Shown in pieces: positions 26,668-35,934 of a stretch of 64,000 nucleotides of DNA. How positions within the stretch are numbered: the stretch's first letter is position 1; the number at the start of each line of letters is the position of its first letter. Source of the DNA: Allomuricauda sp. (GTDB lineage Bacteria; Bacteroidota; Bacteroidia; Flavobacteriales; Flavobacteriaceae); assembly GCA_017795045.1 (NCBI GenBank), contig CP051244.1, positions 957,481-1,021,480 on the forward strand, read 5' to 3'. Under the pieces are notes generated by a model. It did not search any database. It was not told the DNA's origin and saw nothing but the letters and a program-made list of their open reading frames with translations. The position numbers and the translations under genes are program-made.

Positions 26668-27105
26668 ATGAGAAAAGTATTAGTTCCCCTACTATGGATT
26701 TTGGCATTTACGTGGCTCAGCTCGTGCAGCTTGGACGACGATACCCCGAATTTTTATTTCACTACCTTGAAGACGGTGGAAGCTGAGATGCCCGAGTCTT
26801 TTGAACTCAATGGATCATACGACATCAAGGTCACATATGTAAGGCCCAATGGCTGTACGTATTTTGAAAAGTTTGAGGTGTACAAAACAGGGGAAACCGA
26901 CAGGGAGGTATACCTACAAGGGTCCGTCCTCACCAATGATGACACGGCTTGTACAGAGGCTCTTGAAGAGGTCATTGCCACACTAAAGTTCAATGTGATT
27001 TTCACGGGAGAATACCATTTTAAATTTTATGCCGGGCAAGATCAAAATGACAAACCTGTGTTTTTGGAATACAGCGTCCCGGTAGCAGACACACAAACAA
27101 ATTAG
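26668..27105 (+). CDS. Small exported lipoprotein, unknown
   Basis: A 145-residue protein with a lipoprotein signal peptide: MRKVLVPLLWILAFTWLSSC with Cys at residue 20, followed by acidic LDDDTP. The mature part is predicted beta-rich and has a conserved-looking GCTYFEKFEVYKTG with two further Cys residues (one later in DDTACTEAL) that could form a disulfide. Not recognised. It sits 36 bases before an ECF sigma factor gene on the same strand and is probably co-transcribed, suggesting an envelope-stress role. Confidence 0.7.
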   Translation: MRKVLVPLLWILAFTWLSSCSLDDDTPNFYFTTLKTVEAEMPESFELNGSYDIKVTYVRPNGCTYFEKFEVYKTGETDREVYLQGSVLTNDDTACTEALEEVIATLKFNVIFTGEYHFKFYAGQDQNDKPVFLEYSVPVADTQTN

Positions 27106-27141
27106 AAATTTAGACAGTAACAATCCAAAATTGACCAACAT

Positions 27142-27678
27142 TTGGATCTTGAAGAACTGATATATAACTGTAAAAAAGGGGAAAGGCGTGCACAAGCCGA
27201 GCTATACCGGAGATATTCCGGTATTCTTTTCGGTATGTGCCTCAAGTACTCAAAGAATAGAACCGAAGCGGAGGACAACCTCCATGACAGTTTTATGACC
27301 ATTTTCAGCAAGATAGATCAGTACAGTTTTCAAGGGTCCTTTGAAGGTTGGATCAAACGAATCACCGTAAATACCGTACTTCAGAAATACCGAAAGGAAC
27401 AATATCTGGATGTGGTATCGGAAAATATGGGAGATAATCCCGATTCGGATTTTGATATTGAACAGACAGACATAAACCTGTCTTCCTTATTGGGTTATAT
27501 CCAAGAATTACCGAACAAGTATAGGTTAACGTTCAACCTGTATGTTTTGGACGGCTATAGCCACAAAGAGATCAGTGAGATGTTGGGGACATCCACAGGA
27601 ACCTCCAAATCCAATTTGGCACGGGCCAAAATGATTCTGAGGGAAAAAATTGAAAAAAAGAAAATAAACATTGCTTAA
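27142..27678 (+). CDS. ECF-type RNA polymerase sigma factor
   Basis: A 178-residue sigma-70 family factor of the extracytoplasmic function group. Region 2 (AELYRRYSGILFGMCLKYSK to VLQKYRKEQ, about residues 17-85) and region 4 (LPNKYRLTFNLYVLDGYSHK to ARAKMILREKI, about 120-172) are both present. The likely start is TTG at 27142 (MDLEELIYNCKKGERRAQ); the upstream stop at 27118 leaves no ATG. It is followed 11 bases later by a protein with an inner-membrane segment that probably acts as its anti-sigma or its target. Confidence 0.88.
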   Translation: MDLEELIYNCKKGERRAQAELYRRYSGILFGMCLKYSKNRTEAEDNLHDSFMTIFSKIDQYSFQGSFEGWIKRITVNTVLQKYRKEQYLDVVSENMGDNPDSDFDIEQTDINLSSLLGYIQELPNKYRLTFNLYVLDGYSHKEISEMLGTSTGTSKSNLARAKMILREKIEKKKINIA

Positions 27679-27689
27679 AGAACTTAACA

Positions 27690-29171
27690 ATGGGGAAAAA
27701 GAATTTAGAGCAATTGTTCAAGGAGACCTTTGATGGGTTTCAAGAGACCCCGGACGACAGAGTCTGGGAGTCCATTGAAGCTTCCTTGGACAAGAAGAAA
27801 CGAAAAAAACGGATAGTGCCCATTTGGTGGCAATTGGGTGGTGTGGCCGCATTGTTGGCCATCTTGTTCTACATCATCAATCCGTTGGGTACGGAGCAAC
27901 CTAATGATCAAATCATCATTTCAGACACCGAAACCCCTGTACAAAAGACTACTACAGATGAGAATTCGTCCCAACACAACAATTCTTCCACCAGTGAAAG
28001 TGTACAAGGGTTGGTAGAATCCTCTTCGGGATCTGAAAAGAACAAGCAAAATGGTTCGGAAAGCACCTTCAACCAGAACCAAAGCATGGCTTCCAAAAAT
28101 CAATTGGCCGATGCAGATTCTCCAAACAACAAAACTGCCAAAGTGGACCAAGGTTTTTCCGCAAAACACCAAAATCAAAAAGACGCCGCCTTGACCGTGA
28201 ACAAAGATGTCTTGGAAGACGTTGAAAGTACCATAACAGACAACAATACCCAAGAAGGCATAGCTCAAAACATTACTCCTGACAACAGCAATAAAGAGCC
28301 ATCAATTTCTGAAGCTTTTAATGAGAAAGACAAGGAAGAAGCAATCGCGGCCAATCAAAAGGAGCAACCCGAAAAGAAATCCATTTATGACGCCATAAAA
28401 GAGCAGGAAGAAGAAGCGGTAGTGGCCAACAACAACTCGGGCAAATGGTCCGTAGGCCCCTCCGTGGCACCGGTATACTTCAATGCCACTGGAGGCGGTT
28501 CTCCCATTCATTCCGATTTTGCCAGTAATTCCAAATCAGGGAATTTTAATTTAAGCTATGGACTTACCGTTGCCTATGAAGTAGGAAAAAAAGTAAAAGT
28601 GCGTTCTGGGGTGCACCGGGTAAATTATGGGTACGATACCAACGATGTGGTCTTTTCCTCCTCTTCAAGAATCGCCGCAGATGAGAAACTGGACAATATC
28701 AACTACAGTCAAAAATCACAGACAGTGGTGGTGCAGAGCAAGAACAGTCTTCCCAACAACCTTCCAACAGATGCCTTTTTGGAACTGGCTTCCAATGAGA
28801 TTCCTGTTTTTGATGGAAAAATGGTCCAACAATTGGGCTACATTGAGGTTCCTTTGGAGGTAGATTATGCCTTGATAGACCGAAAGTTTGGTGTTGATCT
28901 TATCGGAGGGGTAAGTTCCCTGTTTTTGGTGGACAATTCGGTATTGTTGGAGGCGGAAGGGTTGGTAACCGAAATTGGAGAGGCCACCAATGCCAATGAT
29001 GTAAACTTCAGCGCCAATTTTGGCATGGGGTTCAATTATAAGTTTACCTCTAAAGTACAGCTTAACATAGAACCTGTTTTTAAATATCAGATGAACACCT
29101 TTTCCAAAACCGCAGGGGAATTTCAGCCTTTTTCCCTTGGCGTATATAGTGGTGTCAGTTTTAAATTCTAG
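27690..29171 (+). CDS. Membrane-anchored protein with outer-membrane barrel domain, anti-sigma-like
   Basis: A 493-residue protein with an unusual layout. Residues 1-43 are cytosolic (MGKKNLEQLFKETFDGFQET, then basic KKKRKKRIVP). Residues 46-63 are a single membrane helix (WWQLGGVAALLAILFYII). About 65-250 is a low-complexity, Gln/Asn/Ser/Glu-rich region, likely periplasm-spanning. About 250-493 alternates hydrophobic and polar residues and ends in aromatic FKF, as outer-membrane barrels do. The N-terminus resembles Bacteroidota anti-sigma proteins encoded after ECF sigma genes. Inference: it senses the outer membrane and holds the sigma factor. Confidence 0.75.
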   Translation: MGKKNLEQLFKETFDGFQETPDDRVWESIEASLDKKKRKKRIVPIWWQLGGVAALLAILFYIINPLGTEQPNDQIIISDTETPVQKTTTDENSSQHNNSSTSESVQGLVESSSGSEKNKQNGSESTFNQNQSMASKNQLADADSPNNKTAKVDQGFSAKHQNQKDAALTVNKDVLEDVESTITDNNTQEGIAQNITPDNSNKEPSISEAFNEKDKEEAIAANQKEQPEKKSIYDAIKEQEEEAVVANNNSGKWSVGPSVAPVYFNATGGGSPIHSDFASNSKSGNFNLSYGLTVAYEVGKKVKVRSGVHRVNYGYDTNDVVFSSSSRIAADEKLDNINYSQKSQTVVVQSKNSLPNNLPTDAFLELASNEIPVFDGKMVQQLGYIEVPLEVDYALIDRKFGVDLIGGVSSLFLVDNSVLLEAEGLVTEIGEATNANDVNFSANFGMGFNYKFTSKVQLNIEPVFKYQMNTFSKTAGEFQPFSLGVYSGVSFKF

Positions 29172-29217
29172 CTATAAAGATGTTGGTTAGGAAGATTGCC
29201 CCTTTAGGCAATCACTT

Positions 29218-29247
29218 AAGTGCCCCGAATCTTGGGGCACTTTTTTT
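29218..29247 (+). terminator. Terminator of the sigma factor operon
   Basis: AAGTGCCCC, loop GAATCTT, GGGGCAC, then seven T residues, 47 bases after the stop of the barrel-domain gene. Confidence 0.9.
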
Positions 29248-29305
29248 GATGCTACCCCCAAAAAATTTAGTACTTTAAACTCCTAAACCTACCATCTATC
29301 TCCTT

Positions 29306-30469
29306 ATGGGCGAAGCATTTGAGAATATTCTTATTTACTTTTCAAAATCATTGATGGGTAAAGTAAATGAAGAGGATATCTTATGGGATTTGGCCAAAAA
29401 CTGTATTGCCAAACTGGGCTTTGTGGACTGTGTGGTCTACCTCGTGGACCATAAAAACAATCTATTGGTACAAAAGGCCGCCTATGGGCCTAAAAATCCA
29501 AAAGACCGAAAATTATACAAGCCCGTTGAGATAAATATCGGGGATGGCATCACCGGATATGTGGCCCTAAGTGGACAGGCGGAAATCATCAACGACACCT
29601 CAAAAGATGTCAGGTATATAGAGGACGATGCCTTACGGCTTTCCGAAATCTGTGTGCCCATTGTATATGAAGACACCATTTACGGGGTTATTGATTGTGA
29701 ACATCCCCAGGCCAATTTTTTTACTGCCCATCATTTAAAAATGCTTTCGGCCATAGCATCGATCTGTGCCATAAAAATTAAAAGTGTCCGGGACAATTTG
29801 GCCTTGATGGCTGAAAAGGACCGACTACTGGAAATAAAGGAGGAAATGTTGGAGCTGAAATTAAAAACCTTGAACTCCCAACTGAACCCTCATTTTGTAT
29901 TCAATGCACTCAACTCCATCCAATACTACATCACCACCGAAAAAAAGAAGTTGGCCTTGGAATACCTGTCCACCTTCAGCAAACTAGTCCGGTTCTATTT
30001 AAATCAATTGGAGCAGGATACTGTATCCCTCAAGGAAGAAATTGAAATGCTGAATGCATTCCTGAAACTCCAAAAGCTACGTTATGATGATTCCTTTGAT
30101 TATGACATTTCCATTTCAAAAGGTGAGGGCCAAGTGGAAGAGGCCATTGTTCCCTCTTTGGTGATACAGACTTTCTTTGAGAACCTCATTGAAGATGCCA
30201 TGGGCAATCAACAGAAAAGTCAATATTTCATGATTTCTTTTGTTGTTTCCGAGGCTTCCGTGACCATGGAGGTCCAGCATAAAAGTCCAAATATGGACCC
30301 TTTTATGGAAAACCATCCAGAGCACCGGGAAAGTATTCTCCAATGGGAAGACCAGATCAACCTCCTAAACTCGATAAAAAATTATTCGATCGTTTATACG
30401 ATCACGAATGCCCCTGATCAAAAAGGGCACCTCAGAAATATCACTTTGAAACTTCCTAATCTTGCTTAA
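29306..30469 (+). CDS. GAF-domain LytS-type sensor kinase with degenerate ATP-binding domain
   Basis: A 387-residue soluble protein. Residues about 10-165 form a GAF domain, a linker coiled coil follows, and from about 190 the sequence matches the LytS/YehU His_kinase domain: LNSQLNPHFVFNALNSIQYY, then LSTFSKLVRFYLNQ. The ATP-binding part is poor: the N-box that should read ENAIxHG is ENLIEDAM, and the DTGxG loop is absent. It may be unable to hydrolyse ATP and serve as a signalling scaffold. No response regulator is adjacent. Preceded by a terminator; convergent with the PlsC gene. Confidence 0.8.
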   Translation: MGEAFENILIYFSKSLMGKVNEEDILWDLAKNCIAKLGFVDCVVYLVDHKNNLLVQKAAYGPKNPKDRKLYKPVEINIGDGITGYVALSGQAEIINDTSKDVRYIEDDALRLSEICVPIVYEDTIYGVIDCEHPQANFFTAHHLKMLSAIASICAIKIKSVRDNLALMAEKDRLLEIKEEMLELKLKTLNSQLNPHFVFNALNSIQYYITTEKKKLALEYLSTFSKLVRFYLNQLEQDTVSLKEEIEMLNAFLKLQKLRYDDSFDYDISISKGEGQVEEAIVPSLVIQTFFENLIEDAMGNQQKSQYFMISFVVSEASVTMEVQHKSPNMDPFMENHPEHRESILQWEDQINLLNSIKNYSIVYTITNAPDQKGHLRNITLKLPNLA

Positions 30470-31212
30470 GTCCCAATGTCCTGCATCAATTCTTTGAGCA
30501 TGACTTCCCTTACCTCTTCCCTTAGGGTTGATTTATCCTCTTCCGCCAATATCCCCGTTTCAAAAAAGCGGTGCACTTTGGCCCGTACCGGTCCTGGCGA
30601 ACCACTTAAAAACGTGAAGGAAAAACGTTTTTTGTTGTCATAAAATGTAATGGGCACTATAGGAATCTTATGGGCTATGGCCATTTTAAAGGCCCCGTCC
30701 TTGAATTCGTCCAGAACAACATGCTCCTCCGGTACTCCCCCCTCAGGAAATATGCAAATGCTCAACCCTTGGTCCAATCTTCGCTGCGCCCGTCTATATA
30801 CTCCGGTCCTGCTCCTCACATCCTCTCGATCTACCATAATACAGACTCTTTTATAGAAAAACCCAAAAACTGGAATCTTGACCAGTTCCTTTTTACCTAC
30901 GAACACGAATGGGTTTTTGCTCACCACCAACATCAGCATAATGTCCAACATACTGGCATGGTTGGGCACCAGCATATAACTCTTCCCTCTTTCCATTTCC
31001 TGTTCCCGGATAATTTTTGGGAAACATCCCATACCGTACAGAATGGGCTTTGCCCATAAATTTTTGGCCATCCAAAAAAATTGGGGATAGGTCCTTTCAG
31101 AAATCGTGGCCAACAGCAAAAAGGGAGAAAAAACAAGAATGGGAACGGCCACCAGCACGTAAAACCAAATCCTAAAAATTGTATGACCTATGTTTTTAAA
31201 AAAAAGAGCCAT
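30466..31212 (-). CDS. plsC: 1-acyl-sn-glycerol-3-phosphate acyltransferase (PlsC family)
   Basis: Acylates lysophosphatidic acid to phosphatidic acid at the inner membrane. The catalytic NHxxxxD motif is NHASMLD (about residue 80), the substrate motif is FPEGG (about 150), and an N-terminal hydrophobic helix anchors the protein. The 248 residues are usual. It lies between two LytS-type kinase genes on the opposite strand and overlaps the end of the first by four bases. Ornithine- or other lipid-specific PlsC paralogues exist, so the substrate is not certain. Confidence 0.9.
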   Translation of the reverse strand: MALFFKNIGHTIFRIWFYVLVAVPILVFSPFLLLATISERTYPQFFWMAKNLWAKPILYGMGCFPKIIREQEMERGKSYMLVPNHASMLDIMLMLVVSKNPFVFVGKKELVKIPVFGFFYKRVCIMVDREDVRSRTGVYRRAQRRLDQGLSICIFPEGGVPEEHVVLDEFKDGAFKMAIAHKIPIVPITFYDNKKRFSFTFLSGSPGPVRAKVHRFFETGILAEEDKSTLREEVREVMLKELMQDIGT

Positions 31213-31432
31213 GTATTTAATATATAACCTTTAATGCGACCAAATTTTGTTAAAAATAGTTAGATGAAAACTGTAAGCACCATTACCAAATCGATAAAAA
31301 TTCTTATTTGCCTTGTATCCATTTTCTTTCCTAAAGGTATTGTTTTCATAAAGCCCTCAATACTAATCATTTAAATGGCTATCTTAAGGTTTAGAAGGGA
31401 CCTCGACATCTAATCTAACGTTAAAAAAATAA

Positions 31433-33280
31433 ATGAACCATTGGCTTTCTTTTTTCATTATTGTTTTTGGCTGGGGCTCTACGCTTCATGCAAATGTGCA
31501 AGAAGATAGGAAAATTCCCTTTGAGGTGTTCAAAGACAACCTGAAAGAGGATTCCATTGATAACGTGCCCATTGGAGGAAATTTTAAACCTTCCTCTTCC
31601 TTTACGGAGAGAACCTCTCCAGATGAATTTTATTGGATTCTGCTTGACTTTACAGGTTTCATGGACTCGTTTAGTGAAAATGACAGCTTGTATTTAAAGA
31701 TGAACACCTTTGATCATGGCAGTTTATATTACTGGAAAGCTAACCATGTTACTAAAAAGACCATAGGCTATTTTGACAAGGGCTCAGAAAGTGAAAAAAT
31801 ACCTTTTTAAAATTATTATTCCGAAGTTAAACTGGATGCCGATGGTTTAATCGACAACAGATACCTGTATATAAGGGCAAAGCGCATCACCTTTTACGAA
31901 AGCATACAGAATTGGGAGTTTAGCCTTCTCGTAAGGTCTAGCAAAACAAACTATAACCTTGACGATTTAAAAAGACTATGGCCTTATTTTGGTTTTACCG
32001 GCCTATGTCTTGTTATTTGGTTATCCACACTTACCTTTTACTTCTATCTCCGAAGACCGGAATTTCTTTTTTATTCCACCTACATCCTGATTCTTTATTT
32101 TTACGTTTGTGGTGACATCCTCAACATTTACGATTCCATTTTTAGTGAGAACCATTTGTTGCAGCACTGGATCTCCCAGAGTGTGATACAATTGGCCAAT
32201 GTTTGCTACGGTTTCTTTTTTATATACTATCTGGGGACCAAAAAAGATTATCCCAAGATCCATTCCCTGATGTACATTATCATGTCGTTGATTTTTGTGC
32301 CAATACTATTGATCGTGGTCCTGTATCTCTTTAACTACATGGATGGCTTGATCTTTATCAACGCCTATTTTATGAAGGCTGTTTTTGCCTTATCTGCCTT
32401 AGGCTTGGTTTATATCATTTTCAACGCAAAAAATGCCCAGGCCTATTTTGTTCTGCCAGCTTCGTTCTCCTTTCTCATATCATATATGTTACATGTATAT
32501 TTTGCAGACCCCAATGATGGGTTGCTTTTGAACAGTAGATATTACCTATTGATAGGCTGTTCTTTTGAAATATTGATCTTTAGTGTTGGCTTAAACTACA
32601 AGGTGCATTTGGAGTTTAGGAGGAATTTGGCACTTCAACAAGATGCCCTCACTGAAAAAACCAAGGCCCTTAGGGCGCAAATCAATCCGCACTTTATCTT
32701 TAACGCCCTGAATTCACTTCAAAACCTGATTATAAAAAACCATAAGATTTCCGCCCTAAAATACTTGTCCAATTTTAGCCGTTTGGTACGGAATGTCTTG
32801 GAAAGTTCTTTTGAGTCCAATGCAACCTTGGAAATGGAGATGAACATGCTCAACGATTATCTGGAACTGGAATCCTTACGGTTTGACAATGCTTTTTCTT
32901 ACGAGATAAATTGCAAAACAGACATAGATACGGCTTCCATTGAAATCCCATTCATGATTTGCCAACCCTTTGCCGAAAATGCCATAATACATGGATTGTT
33001 GCCAAAGCAGGATGGCGAAAAAAAACTGACCATAGACTTCAATGTGGACGGCAACTTATTGATTTGTACCATAGATGATACCGGAGTGGGAAGGCAGGCA
33101 ACAGAGGATAATGGCCCTTGGCAACAAAAAAAGAAAAAGTCAAGAGGTATGCAGGTAAGTAAGCTCCGACTAGATTCCAGTGGAAAAACATCCAATAATT
33201 ATGAAATAATCGACAAAAAGGATTCCAACGGAAATCCTATGGGCACCAAAGTGATTTTAAAACTGGTCGTTGAGGTTTAA
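31433..33280 (+). pseudogene. 7TM LytS-type sensor histidine kinase interrupted by an in-frame stop
   Basis: The frame starts at the ATG at 31433 with a signal peptide (MNHWLSFFIIVFGWGSTLHA). It stops at TAA 31808-31810 after 125 codons, then stays open in the same frame with no other stop to 33280. Read through, it gives about 615 codons: an extracytoplasmic sensing domain, a hydrophobic region of about seven helices (about 32000-32600), and a LytS/YehU kinase with INPHFIFNALNSLQ, the N-box ENAIIHG and DDTGVGR. A single C-to-T change (CAA to TAA) would explain it. The downstream part alone could only start at TTG or mid-domain. Recent inactivation or a sequencing error are both possible. Confidence 0.8.
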
Positions 33281-33385
33281 TCACAATGCTTACAAACAGA
33301 CCCAATCTTTCATAAAAATAAAGGCCTGCCACAATAGTGGATTTTTTGAATATCTTTATAGGACTAACCGTTAAAACTTGTAACA

Positions 33386-33628
33386 ATGGGATTACTTTAT
33401 GCATTATTGATTGGAGCACTTGCAGGCTGGCTAGCCGGAAAAATCATGAAAGGAGGCGGCTTTGGTGTTTTGTTGAACATTATTCTTGGTATTGTGGGCG
33501 GTATTGTGGGCAACTGGCTTTTTGGCACTTTGGGCATCCACATAGGCTCTGGGGTCATTGGTGATTTGCTTACCGGCGTCATTGGAGCGGTAGTACTTCT
33601 TTTTGTGGCCAGCCTATTTAAGAAGTAG
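33386..33628 (+). CDS. GlsB/YeaQ/YmgE-family stress response membrane protein
   Basis: An 80-residue inner-membrane protein of the family once called transglycosylase-associated. The sequence AGWLAGKIMKGGGFGVLLNI and GIVGGIVGNWLFGTLGI are the signature: a glycine-rich set of three helices. In other bacteria these are small general-stress proteins with no known activity. It has its own intrinsic terminator 22 bases downstream. Confidence 0.9.
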   Translation: MGLLYALLIGALAGWLAGKIMKGGGFGVLLNIILGIVGGIVGNWLFGTLGIHIGSGVIGDLLTGVIGAVVLLFVASLFKK

Positions 33629-33649
33629 CTTTTCCAAAGAAAACAAATT

Positions 33650-33671
33650 AGCGGCTTTTGCCGCTTTTTTT
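33650..33671 (+). terminator. Terminator after the YeaQ-like gene
   Basis: GCGGC, four T loop, GCCGC, then seven T residues. It ends before the trpS start at 33712, separating the two genes. Confidence 0.8.
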
Positions 33672-33711
33672 ATCCCCATCGGATACGTATTTTTACGGGC
33701 AAAAACGTAAC

Positions 33712-34680
33712 ATGGCCCGTATCCTCACCGGAATCCAAAGTACAGGAACGCCCCATTTGGGTAATATTTTGGGTGCTATAATGCCCGCCATTGAGATGGC
33801 GCAAGACCCCAATAACGATTCCTTTCTTTTTATTGCTGATATGCATTCGCTTACCCAAATTAAAGATGGGGAACTGTTGCGAAACAACACCTATGCGATA
33901 GCAGCAGCTTGGTTGGCATTTGGGCTGGATATAGACAAAACCGTTTTTTACCGCCAGAGCGATGTGCCACAGACCGCCGAACTGGCCTGGTACCTTAGCT
34001 GCTTTTTTCCGTACCAACGACTCACTTTGGCCCATTCGTTCAAGGATAAGGCCGATCGTTTGGAAGATGTAAACGCAGGGCTCTTTACCTACCCTATGCT
34101 CATGGCCGCCGATATTTTACTGTACGATGCCGACATAGTTCCCGTAGGGAAAGACCAGCTGCAACACTTGGAAATGACCCGCGATGTGGCCTCCCGCTTC
34201 CATAATCAAATGGGTGAGACCTTTGTAATACCGGAGGGCAAGGTCCATGAAGGCACCATGTATGTTCCCGGTACCGATGGGGAGAAAATGAGCAAGAGCC
34301 GCAACAACCTCATCAACCTGTTCCAACCGGACAAAAAGTTGCGCAAACAGATTATGGGCATTGTAACGGACAGCACGCCTATGGAAGAGCCCAAAGACCC
34401 GAGCAAGGACAATGTCTTTGCCCTCTACAAGCTTTTGGCCACTCCCGAACAGATAGAAGAAATGAGTGCCAACTACCTAGCGGGCAATTATGGCTACGGT
34501 CATGCCAAACAAGCCTTGTACGAACTTATCGTGGAGAAGTTTAAAGAGCCCCGTGAAAAGTTCGACTACTACATGAATCATTTGGATGAGGTGGATCAAG
34601 CCTTGGCCATTGGCGCCCAAAAGGCCCAAAAAGTGGCCAATGGGGTTTTGGAACGGGTACGGGAGAAGTTGGGGTATTGA
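33712..34680 (+). CDS. trpS: Tryptophanyl-tRNA synthetase
   Basis: A class Ic aminoacyl-tRNA synthetase that charges tRNA-Trp. The start at ATG 33712 gives MARILTGIQSTGTPHLGNIL, where TPHLGN is the HIGH-type signature; the KMSKS loop is GEKMSKSRNN at about residue 190. The 322 residues are usual for bacterial TrpRS. A longer frame from 33658 runs into the preceding terminator and is rejected. No T-box or attenuator-like leader is visible in the 40 bases upstream. Convergent with dprA. Confidence 0.97.
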   Translation: MARILTGIQSTGTPHLGNILGAIMPAIEMAQDPNNDSFLFIADMHSLTQIKDGELLRNNTYAIAAAWLAFGLDIDKTVFYRQSDVPQTAELAWYLSCFFPYQRLTLAHSFKDKADRLEDVNAGLFTYPMLMAADILLYDADIVPVGKDQLQHLEMTRDVASRFHNQMGETFVIPEGKVHEGTMYVPGTDGEKMSKSRNNLINLFQPDKKLRKQIMGIVTDSTPMEEPKDPSKDNVFALYKLLATPEQIEEMSANYLAGNYGYGHAKQALYELIVEKFKEPREKFDYYMNHLDEVDQALAIGAQKAQKVANGVLERVREKLGY

Positions 34681-34682
34681 TC

Positions 34683-34722
34683 ATTGTTCATTAGTCATTG
34701 TTTATTGCCCATTGTTTATTGA
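34683..34722. repeat. Imperfect tandem of CATTGTTTATT-like units
   Basis: Three or four imperfect copies of a CATTGTTTATT unit (CATTGTTCATT, then CATTGTTTATT twice) fill the gap between the convergent trpS and dprA ends. No hairpin terminator is visible. Confidence 0.5.
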
Positions 34723-35829
34723 TTAAATCGCCTCAAACAATTTCCCGGGCAATGGTCGGATCAAACCTTTCATTTCCAAGTTCAAAAGTGTGGATGAGGT
34801 TTTGTGGATAGGTAGATTACACTCCAAAGCTACGGTGTCCAGCAACTGTTTCCCGTTCAACTGCAAGTAGGAATGAACAGACCTTTCTGTTGCATCCAAA
34901 TCGATGAAAAGCTGTTTTTGTACTGGGTATTTTTCCTTTTTTTCCTCCAACTCCCATCCCAAAAGATAGATTAAATCCGCTGCGGAAGTAAGCAAATGGG
35001 CCTTTTGTCTTTTAATAAGGTCATTGCAGCCCCTACTGAATTTATCTGTGCACCTTCCCGGCACGGCAAACACTTCCCGATTATACCCATTGGCCAAATC
35101 TGCCGTGACAAGACTTCCTCCTTTTTCGGCCGACTCCACTACCAAGGTTGCTTCGCTCATCCCAGCTATGATCCGGTTTCGTTTTAGAAAATTTTCCCGG
35201 TCCGGTTTGCTGCTGCTCCAAAATTCTGTGATGAATCCCCCATTCCGTTCCATTTGCGCCACATACTTTTTATGCGCTTTAGGGTAAATCTGATTGAGAC
35301 CATGAGCCAAGCATGCCACGGTCTGCAAACCCTTCTTCATGGCCGCCTTTTGGATGGCAATGTCCACCCCATAGGCAAAGCCACTCACCAAAATAGGGTC
35401 CAATGGGGCAATCTCTTCCACAAACGCCTCGCAAAATGCAGTACCATAGCTTGTAATATTTCGAGTGCCCACTACACTGATAATCCTTCTTTCCCTTAAA
35501 TTGATGTTGCCCTTCTTAAAAATAAGAATGGGACCATCCACACAATGTTTCAAATAGGCCGGATAGTCTTCCTCCATAAAATAGGAGGCTTTGATGTTCT
35601 CCTCGGAAATAAATTGGTATTCGGATTCGGCCTCATCCAGATACATGGCATCGTGAAGCCCCTTTAAGGTAAACTGACCAATGCCCTCAATCTTTAAAAG
35701 GTGATGTGGTTTATCCTTAAAAATGGCCGTTGGACTACCACAATGGGAAATTAATTTCTTGGCCGTGATATCACCAATATTGGGAATGGCCTGCAGGCGG
35801 AGCGCCGCAATAATTTCAGGTTCAGTCAT
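34723..35829 (-). CDS. dprA: DNA-processing protein DprA
   Basis: Loads RecA onto incoming single-stranded DNA during natural transformation. A helix-hairpin-helix region is at the N-terminus (LQAIPNIGDITAKKLISHCG). The Rossmann-like DprA core follows with VSGFAYGVDIAIQ (about residue 160), LAHGLNQIYPKAH and SAEKGGSLVTADLA. A C-terminal winged-helix domain begins near residue 290. The 368 residues are usual. It is divergent from the HU/SPOR gene. A complete competence set is not visible in this window. Confidence 0.95.
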   Translation of the reverse strand: MTEPEIIAALRLQAIPNIGDITAKKLISHCGSPTAIFKDKPHHLLKIEGIGQFTLKGLHDAMYLDEAESEYQFISEENIKASYFMEEDYPAYLKHCVDGPILIFKKGNINLRERRIISVVGTRNITSYGTAFCEAFVEEIAPLDPILVSGFAYGVDIAIQKAAMKKGLQTVACLAHGLNQIYPKAHKKYVAQMERNGGFITEFWSSSKPDRENFLKRNRIIAGMSEATLVVESAEKGGSLVTADLANGYNREVFAVPGRCTDKFSRGCNDLIKRQKAHLLTSAADLIYLLGWELEEKKEKYPVQKQLFIDLDATERSVHSYLQLNGKQLLDTVALECNLPIHKTSSTLLNLEMKGLIRPLPGKLFEAI

Positions 35830-35934
35830 TTGATTTGGGTGTGATAATTGTTCACAAAATACAGATTTTCAAATGTTAATAAAAAGTTATCCCTCCTATT
35901 TTGTTCTCCTATATTTTTTGCAATATTTGTGGCC

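Noticed and set aside
31811-33280. Treating the downstream kinase part as an independent intact gene starting at TTG 32156
   Set aside because: The frame is continuous with the upstream part, membrane helices begin before that TTG, and the two halves together make one complete sensor kinase.
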